NCBI RefSeq assembly: GCF_037392515.1
Contig: NC_090290.1
Coordinates: 36,605,253 to 36,669,252, forward strand
DNA: 64,000 bases
Direction of reading: 5' to 3'
From: Haliotis asinina
Taxonomy: Eukaryota > Mollusca > Gastropoda > Lepetellida > Haliotidae
The position numbers were made by a program, and so were the translations under genes. A model generated the notes under the pieces. That model saw only the letters and a program-made list of their open reading frames with translations. It was not told the origin of the DNA and did no database searches. How positions within the stretch are numbered: position 1 is the first letter of the stretch; every line of letters starts with the position of its first letter. Below, piece by piece: positions 55,316 through 64,000 of the stretch.

Positions 55316-55572
55316 GACCCGTGAAGGTCCCGGGGTAGAATAGGCCTTCAGCAACCCACGCTTGCCATAACTATGCTTGTCGTAAGAGGCGACTAACGGG
55401 ATCGGGTGGTCAGGTTCCATGACTTGGCTGACACATGTCATCGGTACCCTATTTCGTAAATCGATGCTCATGTTGTTGATCACTGGAATGTCTGATCCAG
55501 ACTCGATTATTTACAGACAGCCATATAGCTAGAATATTGCTGAGTGCGGCGTAAAACTAAACTCACTCACTC
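55316..55572 (-). mobile_element. Family 1 SINE-like, full length, with target-site duplication
   Basis: From GACCCGTGAAGGTCCCGGGG to AACTAAACTCACTCACTC on the plus strand. The flanks ACATATTGAATA (55304-55315) and ACATTTTGAATA (55573-55584) match at 11 of 12 bases. With the copy at 2868 this fixes the two ends of family 1. Confidence 0.85.
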
Positions 55573-55584
55573 ACATTTTGAATA

Positions 55585-55746
55585 TCATAAACTATACATT
55601 AAAATACATAGAATATGTATAAAGTATTCGTTAGTATATACAGAATATGACTAAATATACATTGGTATATATAGAATATTATAAAGTATCCATCAGTATA
55701 TATATATATGACATATATGACATGACATGGGATTTAGTGATTCAAC
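55585..55746. repeat. AT-rich imperfect tandem repeat
   Basis: TATATAGAATAT-type units (GTATATATAGAATATTATAA and relatives) with a period near 50 bp. It also extends left of the SINE to about 55262, so the SINE landed inside the array. Confidence 0.6.
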
Positions 55747-55880
55747 ATATACTGGACAAAGTATGTTAGGGATATTGGTATTTATATGACTGACATTTTA
55801 TCAGTATGTCATTGAATAAATAAATCATTATTCATAATTTCAAAATTAACAAATATCCCTAACTATTTTGTCCAGTATAC
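55747..55880. mobile_element. MITE, copy 3 of the three-copy family
   Basis: TATACTGGACAAAGTATGTT left and the complement of ATTTTGTCCAGTATAC right, both followed inward by AGGGATATT. It is the closest to a perfect foldback of the three copies. Confidence 0.8.
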
Positions 55881-56540
55881 GTCTTGACACTAGACCTAAG
55901 ACTTGACAACTTAAAGTGTACAATGACGTAAGAAAAAGTGTACAGTGACGTAAGACGCTGAATTCCATATTTCGAAGTAAATGGCACAATATGTAAGGTC
56001 ATATGTCCTAAGTAGTAACAGTATCAGATTTCACACGTAGTATCAGGGTATACATATTTCAATGTATATTCTGCCTTCAGAAATACAAACACAAAAGCAT
56101 CAATGTTAGTTAGTGTTGCATTACAACCACCCATGCAAACTGTACAACGCACATTCACCGCGGAATTAAAACCATTAAGACGTTCAAACGCGAATTAACT
56201 CTTTGCAACCGAGTTTCAACCGCTTTGTGTATTGTAACATTTCATAGTTATAAAAATCAATAGCCCAAGGGTGGATTAATCAAGAGTTAACCAAAGATGC
56301 TCATCTCACGTGGTTTTATGGCACAAGCTATTGATCTGCCGATGAAGTCACACTAGCCGTTGTATCAGAGTCGACTGTCATCTGTTACTAGTAGTTAAAG
56401 GATCAAATGTTCGTGCCAATCTCCACCGATGTGAGAATCCCTTTGGGCGGAGAATATGTCCATCACTCCGCACATCTGCCCACTCAAGCTGCTCGTCAAC
56501 ACGAGAAATGGTGTTATAAGTAGTGGAAGCGTGGATGCTG
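55881..56540. other. Upstream region of the TGF-beta gene; no gene seen
   Basis: GTGTACAATGACGTAAG and GTGTACAGTGACGTAAG occur twice at 55916-55955 (TGACGTAA is a CRE/CREB-like core). No coding frame. Confidence 0.35.
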
Positions 56541-56547
56541 TATAAAA
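56541..56547 (+). promoter_or_regulatory. TATA box of the TGF-beta gene
   Basis: TATAAAA, 119 bases before the ATG at 56660. It implies a start near 56571 and a 5' UTR of about 90 bases containing three AGCTGATC-type repeats. Confidence 0.7.
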
Positions 56548-56659
56548 CATAGACCCGTCAGCGATAACACAGTGACGGCGGAAGGTTGAGTGAACAGCTG
56601 ATCGCTAGTGCCGCAGTGGAGTTTGTAAGCAGCTGATCAGCTGATTCCCTACCAGCAGA

Positions 56660-57278
56660 ATGGTTACGCACTTTGACCATATTACCGTTCTTGGCCTTGT
56701 TCTTGTCACTACACTCGGCGTGCTTGGAAATTATTCCCTCATTGATGATGCCGAAAGGAACGACAGTTTAACACAAGGAGCATCAAATAGTAGTTTCGGT
56801 GATGATGAGGATACCATTGACTATGGCGTCGACGTCGACGCTGACGTTGACGTTAAGCTAAATACGACGTACGTCCCAGAAGAGGTGACTGAGAATAGTA
56901 CCAGTATTTGGAGGTTTAATGACAGTATGAATGCAACTAGTGTTAACAAGACGGAAGACAATCTGTATGGGAACGTCAGTGCAACTGGTTTCACCCCAGC
57001 AACGCCTGTAAACAAATGTGTCACGTGTGCTATGAGAGAGGATGACCGCAAGTTTAGAATCGCGGTGATTAAGAATCAGATTCTTGAAAAACTGCACTTC
57101 CACAGTCCACCAAACATGACAGGCAGAACGCTGCCAAAAGCGCCAAAGATCGCTCAGCTGCTCGAGAGGTCGGGAATACAAGGGGACTCACCGGATCACT
57201 ACGGTTACCACGACAAATACTTTTATGATGATCGCCTCTACGGCCATACAGAACGTATCTTCACAATTGCTAAAACAC
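56660..57278 (+). CDS. Myostatin/GDF11-like TGF-beta ligand, first exon (propeptide part)
   Basis: One exon of 206 codons plus one base, ending at a GTAAGT donor (phase 1). Residues 1-24 are a signal peptide (ITVLGLVLVTTLGVLG core). Residues 25-115 are acidic and carry about ten N-glycosylation sequons (NSS, NTT, NST, NAT, NMT and others). Residues 117-206 match the start of the myostatin/GDF11 propeptide: a C120-x-x-C123 pair, IKNQILEKLHF helix, PPNMTGR, LPKAPKIAQLLERSGIQGD and a final ERIFTIAKT equivalent to the vertebrate TETVISM segment. By family knowledge the product is secreted, cleaved at a furin site, kept latent by its propeptide and signals through activin-type receptors to SMAD2/3, limiting muscle growth in vertebrates. 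The furin site and the cysteine-knot ligand are not in the window, so the gene continues past 64000. Confidence 0.85.
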
Positions 57279-57985
57279 GTAAGTAGTATACCAAGCTCAT
57301 GAATGACATGCAACCGGTTACATGTTCTGTAAACGGTCACTGCACACATCTGTCTGAGGTGCATAAATCCATTGGTACGTTAATAAAAGCGACAGAACCA
57401 TTCCCATATTCATATAACAAGAGTCCACTTAATGCAGAGTCCTTTGTACGATTCCGACTATATCGCAATCGTGTTTAATGATGATATATGTTTTTGATAC
57501 AGAGGAGCGTATGATGCCCAATTGGTGAAAAAGCTCTAAAACACGCCGTCTACTCTTAAGTAAAGAAAATCAAGTGATTACGTCCTGAATTTGGATAAGT
57601 ACTGCATAGAGCAGGCAATAATACAATATGAACAGTTGTCATGATAGTGATATTATTGTGTCCCTGTTACGTAATAGCTTGCAGTTGTTCTTTGTCATTT
57701 AGACGTGAGCAATACCATGTGAGGTCATCTGAAACCTTATTATCGATCTTTGTACTGAAATAACACTTTCGTGTTGACAAGCAGCGCTTCTTTCCGTCGT
57801 TCAATTGACATGCTCGCTGGGATGACATGGATGGAACTCCATACATCCGTTAAAGAATGGATTCCAGTCAAACTGGATTGTCCTTACATTTCCATTCAAT
57901 TTAATTGCCATGTACAAATATATTGCTTCTTCGAGAGCGGTAACGAGATTTATTCAATATACATGTATACCTTTTTCACCTCAGA
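57279..57985. other. Start of intron 1 of the TGF-beta gene
   Basis: No further exon of the ligand seen. No repeat family recognised. Confidence 0.5.
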
Positions 57986-58136
57986 ACGTGAGTGAGTTTT
58001 AAGCCTCTTTAGCGATATTCCTGGAATTAGGCAGAAGAAACACCCATAAATTGGTTGGCACATTGTACGCATGTGTGGAACTGAAACCGTGCTTGCTGCG
58101 TGACAAGCTATTGCTTTAACCACTTGGCTACCTAAA
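57986..58136 (+). repeat. Family 2 SINE-like, diverged
   Basis: AACGTGAGTGAGTTTTAAGC, TTTAGCGATATTCC, TGCTTTAACCACTTGGCTACC, at normal spacing. In intron 1, same strand as the gene. Confidence 0.75.
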
Positions 58137-59227
58137 ACTATGTAGTAGCCGTGCTGAAATAGGTGATACAATCTGGGTGGGTTGTTACATGCAATAACAG
58201 ATCTCAGCATGTCAGATAACTTCGACCAACATGCTTATGTAAGTATATACTGTAATCTCTCTGTATATGAATATGAGGTATAAATATGTCTCAGCAGATA
58301 ACTAATAGTTCACAGCCACACACTTCGAACACGTCAGTCACGTACAACATCGCCTTCCAAACAATCTGTGATATTAAACACCGTTGACGTTTCAGTAAAC
58401 TGAAGATATATTTATTGCATGATCCCCAGGGAGTTGAGATTGAAAATACTACGCGTCGCTGAGATTGGTATCCAGTGATCGAGGGGGAAAACAAAGCGCC
58501 TTTGAGCTGGATATCGACGCTGTACAAAATGTTAGTATAATAATAATTAGTATGAAAATGAATTGAGAACTAAATTCAGTTAAGAGACAAGTTCGGTATT
58601 GCGTCTCCGCCATTTATATGTGCATGAGTGATTGCATAGGTATAAGAAATCTCCAACCTACAAATACAAAGTATAATGAGAAAGTCTCTTTGAACGAATA
58701 CCAAATAATGACAATACGAGGCGGGGTATCCAGGTACAACATCCAACACGCAGCTATCGGAAATCAGGCAATCACAAAAACTATGTCACGTTAACAATCG
58801 AACTAGGCCTTGGTGAAGGCGCTATCCTTGAGATTTCCTTCCTCATCGATCCAGAATGATGAAAGGTTATCGAATTTTTTTAACTGCATCACATCACTGA
58901 AGACCACGTATGTTGTACTTACGCAGTGGCGTTGTATTCTCAATTAGGATCGAGGCTCAAAATACAAATAACTGAGGTATTAAACAAATTTGATTTGTAA
59001 AATGTAGATGTTTCATTCCAGCAAGGTTGGCTACCAGCTGTGGGGAAACATTATTCCTGACATGCGACTCTTTACTATGTCATGTTATGCTGAAAAAGTG
59101 AAAAAGTATTATCGCCAGCATGAACTGGCATTGTATGACAACCCAATATCGCCACTTGCAATACGAATAATCAGTACTCTATTGCTGGCGAGGTTGATGT
59201 CACGTAGCAAAATATTATCTTCACATG
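58137..59227. other. Intron sequence, nothing recognised
   Basis: No exon-like frame with TGF-beta propeptide or ligand features. Confidence 0.4.
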
Positions 59228-59555
59228 CAACATGTCCAGACCGTGGTATAGTCTCTTGGCTGACAACAGTGTACAAACCAGTATTTCTCGTTTAACATGC
59301 CCAATCCGTGGTTTAGTTTGTAAGATGACAACGGTGTACCAAAAAGTATTTCTCGTGCAGCATGCCTAATATGTGCTATAGCCTCTTAGCTGACAACAGT
59401 GTACAAACCAGTATTTCTCGTGCAACATGCCCATTCAGTGCTTTTGCTTCTCGGTTGACATTGGTGAATAAACCAGTATTTCTCGTGCAGCATACTTAAT
59501 CCGTGCTAAAGCTTGTAATATGACAACAGTTTACAAACCAGTACTTTTACATCCA
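59228..59555. repeat. 65-bp tandem repeat, about 5 copies
   Basis: The unit contains CATGCCCAATCCGTGGTTTA, TGACAACAGTGTACAAACCA and GTATTTCTCGTGCA. The CATGC/CATAC marker falls at 59296, 59361, 59426 and 59491, exactly 65 bp apart. Copies are 70-85% alike, so the array is older than the 125-bp and 120-bp ones. Confidence 0.9.
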
Positions 59556-60984
59556 CACGTGTAAATAGCTTCCAATGATTATCATACATTCAGTACTGGT
59601 CTCCAGTACGCAGTTGTTGCGAAGTATCCCTTTTCTTGCTGTATTTTCCTTGGATGCCCTTATATCAGATGTAAATTGTTAGATAGGAAGGCTAGACTGT
59701 CCCTTACAACCTGTATTCATTAATTACCACCACAATCGTGCTCCTAGTAAACCGTATATCCTATAATCTCGTTTGGTTCCTTTGTTCTCACATAGAAATA
59801 CGCCGCTGAAATACTACGTTAAGCATTACTTCATTGACTGTATGACGTCAACATGGCCTGTTGTGCCGTACTAGCTACTTACTTTACACTAGAAAAGGTC
59901 GAGTATTGCCAATTAGTTACAATTATTGAACCCTCCCTACGGGAATAGTTGATGTTCCCACCCTTCACTAGTTAGGTTATGTAAGACCCGAGGCATATAA
60001 CACGTCCTCGTTGTTATTCGTTGTCATAGAGCCCTCTGTGAGGAAAATGCGTCGTGCAAGAATTCTGCCAAGTATTTTACATTAACATTTATGAAAAGTA
60101 TCAAATTCAAGTGAAATACATACTCACTTTCATAAGTTTCAAATATCGGCATATCTCATGTTTATGCACTAGATAACTTTAAGATCCTTACGAATGTGAC
60201 ATTGACCACAGTTGAGGCAATGAATGCTGTTTTCAGGACTATTGTCCGATTTCATGTCATACGTGTGTGTTTATAAGTCACTAGCAAATAGTGATTTTAC
60301 AAGTGTTTGCAAAAAGGTGAGAGTCCCGTACCCTATCGGCATTTTACTATTGTAGGTCGCACTTCTAGCCTCTGATGATCTGGCCAACAATACTCTTTGA
60401 CAAGTCAAGGTTTATTCAGTTTCAAACATACTTTTGCATTTCAGAGACTAAATGCTAATCTGTCACATTATAATCATTATTCTGCAATAAACCCTAATTA
60501 TGCCGTTATCTGTGAAATGACAGAAATAGGACGTCGCAGCTATTGTCCATCTCACCAGCAACACTCCCTTTGTTCTTACATGACAGCAATATTCACCACG
60601 TTGGCGCCTTGACCGTAATTGGTAATCTGTTTATCTGGTAGAAATGTAACATTTATGTTTACCACGCAGCTATTCATTGGATTAGCAATCTGTTCTGTAA
60701 CAACAGTGCATAGAGAAAAATATGTTATTCAATGTCTTTATGGATATATTTATATAGGCACGTCAAATATTTACAGCTAAATTTGAGGGTTTTCCGGAGA
60801 GATTCCAAAACACCATCCTCGTTGCATCAACTGGTTTCATTAGAGTAGGTGGCATACTGGTCAAGCTGACAGACCAGAGTTTGATTCAAGACGCGTAGAA
60901 AATATGAACCCCATTGTTAGCGTTTCCCTTTCTAATATCCCATACATACTAATGTAACTGCATATTATTCCCTTCATACACCCA
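59556..60984. other. Intron sequence, nothing recognised
   Basis: No coding frame of interest on either strand. Confidence 0.35.
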
Positions 60985-61292
60985 CGCTGGAACATACCGC
61001 CTCCAGAAAATTCTTGATTCTGTGATAGTGATATTTTTCATCGACGGCATAACCATGAATGAAATTGAAATTGATGTAAAACGCCAATATGATAACTCGT
61101 CTCTGAAACAGATTCTTGGTGGAACATACCGCTTCCAGAAAATTCTCGATTCAATGATAGTGAGATTTGTACTCTTATCAAATCGTCTTGTCAGTATACA
61201 TTTATACATATTTTTCATCGACGGCAAAAATAGGAATGAAACTGAAATTGATGTAAACGTGAATGTGATAACTCGTCTCTGAAACAGATTCT
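60985..61292. repeat. Direct duplication of a roughly 130-bp unit, second copy with an insert
   Basis: Both copies contain GGAACATACCGC, CCAGAAAATTCT, TTTTTCATCGACGGC, AATGAAA...GAAATTGATGTAAA and GATAACTCGTCTCTGAAACA. The second copy has about 45 extra bases (GTACTCTTATCAAATCGTCT and onward). Confidence 0.85.
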
Positions 61293-62590
<1,298 letters not shown>

Positions 62591-63185
62591 AGTCTCAGAA
62601 TCTTAGAACAGAGACACCGGTATATTAAATGATGTAACTAAGCCCGTTTCCAGCATCTTTGTTCGCGTCTTGACATCGTGATAATGATACTAGTCTCAAC
62701 AGAAATAATTATGCTCGCATGTTTTACTGTATGTGTAGCAAAAATGAAAGTGCATTTACAAAAGAAGAGTGAACATTAACAGCACGAGTTTCCCACCCCT
62801 ATTCTACTTTTCATGTCTTTTTGCGAACACCTGGTGTCATCACCGATTTCGAGTTATACTTTAAAAAAAACTTCCATTGCCACTCTGCTTTGTACGACCA
62901 ATGTACTATTTCGATAATCGAAAGTGGTTGTTCAGTTTAATCGGAATATAAAGACTAGAAAGTTTCGGGTGACTATCAAAGATCCATGTGTGGGCATGGG
63001 TCGATTTACCCTTGATGTTTGTAACGGGAAATATATCCATTTCACATATTAATGTAAGGCTCTACTAATAAAACTGCATATGCCTGAGATTACTAAACTA
63101 CGAAAGAAAGTACACCTAAGACATGGATTTGACCAAAACAATACAAACTTTAAGAACTCTACGGATGATTTTTTATTTTTTATTC
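62591..63185. other. Intron sequence, nothing recognised
   Basis: AT-rich, no frame of interest. Confidence 0.35.
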
Positions 63186-63189
63186 ATAA

Positions 63190-63262
63190 GTAATTTATGA
63201 ATAAAGAAGTTGTTTATACATAAAGTGTGTCCTTATCTGTTTCACCAACTTCTAAATATGCC
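63190..63262 (+). repeat. Penelope-like terminal fragment
   Basis: AATAAAGAAGTTG, TAAAGTGTGTCCTTATCTG and CACCAACTTCTAAATATGCC match the tail at 16030-16105 (CACCAACTTCTAAATGCC). TTCATAAGTAATTTATGAA just before it is a perfect 19-bp foldback. Confidence 0.5.
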
Positions 63263-63694
63263 ACTCGAAAAAGTAATGCACGCCTTACCAAATTGGTTTG
63301 GGTTGAAAATTATACTTTAAGGTAGACCCAAATGCATAACTATGTATCAGTTTCTAATACATAACCATCTACTAACCACTTGTCTATCTTAGTTGTATCT
63401 ACCATATAACTTGGGTGTATTCTGTTATCTGCGTCATGATCATATTGATCAAAGTATTATTTCCACAATCTAACAAATGTATTCTATTGCACTGAATGTT
63501 ATCGGTCACAATTTAGTTGCTTATATCATACATGACATGCATACTCCTTAAATATATTCCTCACGTACCCAGGGTGAAGTATGTGTCGTTTACAGTGTAC
63601 GTAGTCACAAGTACATGGGGTACACATGAAACGTCTTGATCTTTCAGTTTAACATATAAACGGAATTTGCCTCCCAGGTGCACCTACCAGGTTA

Positions 63695-63815
63695 GCATTG
63701 TTTTTCAGCAACTCATACTGGTCGTAAGCGGTGACAAACAGGATCGGGTAGCCAGGCTCGCTGACTTGATTCTCCTTTTATCGTATCCCAGTTGTGTAGA
63801 CCGATATTCATTGCC
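63695..63815 (-). repeat. Family 1 fragment
   Basis: TTTTTCAGCAACTCATACTG, GGATCGGGTAGCCAGGCTCG and CGTATCCCAGTTGTGTAG. It stops at the AGACCGATATTCATTGCC point. Confidence 0.65.
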
Positions 63816-64000
63816 AAACACAACTCTACAAAACACACAAGAAACCACACATAGATATACATCAGAGTGTCTTCCCATTTGCAGATGGTATATGAAATGA
63901 CCCATTGCAAAGTTTAAGAAAACTTTAAATGACCGTAATTTTCAAATGACTCACTGCTAGCCATATAGTCTTCCTTATGCATCCAAGTTTGGGAATTACA

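Overview
This looks like nuclear DNA from a molluscan genome, most likely a gastropod close to abalone (Haliotis). The evidence is split genes with GT/AG introns, TATA boxes and AATAAA signals, heavy microsatellite and minisatellite content, and two SINE-like families present in about 17 copies each whose consensus I associate with abalone DNA. The taxon is an inference from memory of those repeats and from the protein types; no database was searched. I see no bacterial operon, CRISPR array, rRNA gene, credible functional tRNA gene, LTR retroelement or Polinton.

Two repeat families are named throughout. Family 1 is about 250 bp; it has a GTGAGTGAG end, a core with TTTACGCCGC, AATATTCCAGC and GGCGGTCTGTAAATAATCGA, and an end near TTCACGGGTCT. 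Family 2 is about 150 bp and shares the GTGAGT end and CAATATTCCAG, but runs into a tRNA-like half (GAATCGAACCCGGGTCT, then a CTTTAACCACTAGGCTACC-type end).

Layout. Positions 1-23,100 hold a cluster of three calmodulin-like EF-hand genes. Gene A (minus strand, 397-2415) runs off the left edge, gene B (minus, 16757-18904) is complete, and gene C (plus, 20664-22500) is complete. All three share the same exon plan: first-exon donor in phase 0, a 104-bp second exon, donor in phase 2. They also share an odd N-terminal lobe, in which the first loop is enlarged and the second carries Trp where EF-hands normally have Gly. Between A and B lie transposon remnants, a 2-kb satellite of 36-bp units, and a piece of a Penelope-like element whose ends are inverted repeats containing hammerhead-ribozyme cores.

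Positions 25,170-26,480 hold a single-exon secreted protein (minus, 299 aa) with six cysteines and a Gly/Asn/Gln/Met-rich tail, in the style of shell-matrix proteins. Positions 26,500-56,500 are a gene desert dominated by SINEs, MITEs, satellites and a LINE remnant, with one doubtful terminal exon at 38.5-38.8 kb. At 56,541-57,278 lies a TATA box and first exon of a myostatin/GDF11-type TGF-beta ligand. Its later exons are not in the window, so its first intron exceeds 6.7 kb. The rest of the window is intron with repeats.

The three EF-hand genes are tandem/inverted paralogs. Nothing in the sequence links them functionally to the secreted protein or the TGF-beta gene, although calcium-binding and secreted low-complexity proteins would both fit a biomineralising mollusc (inference only).
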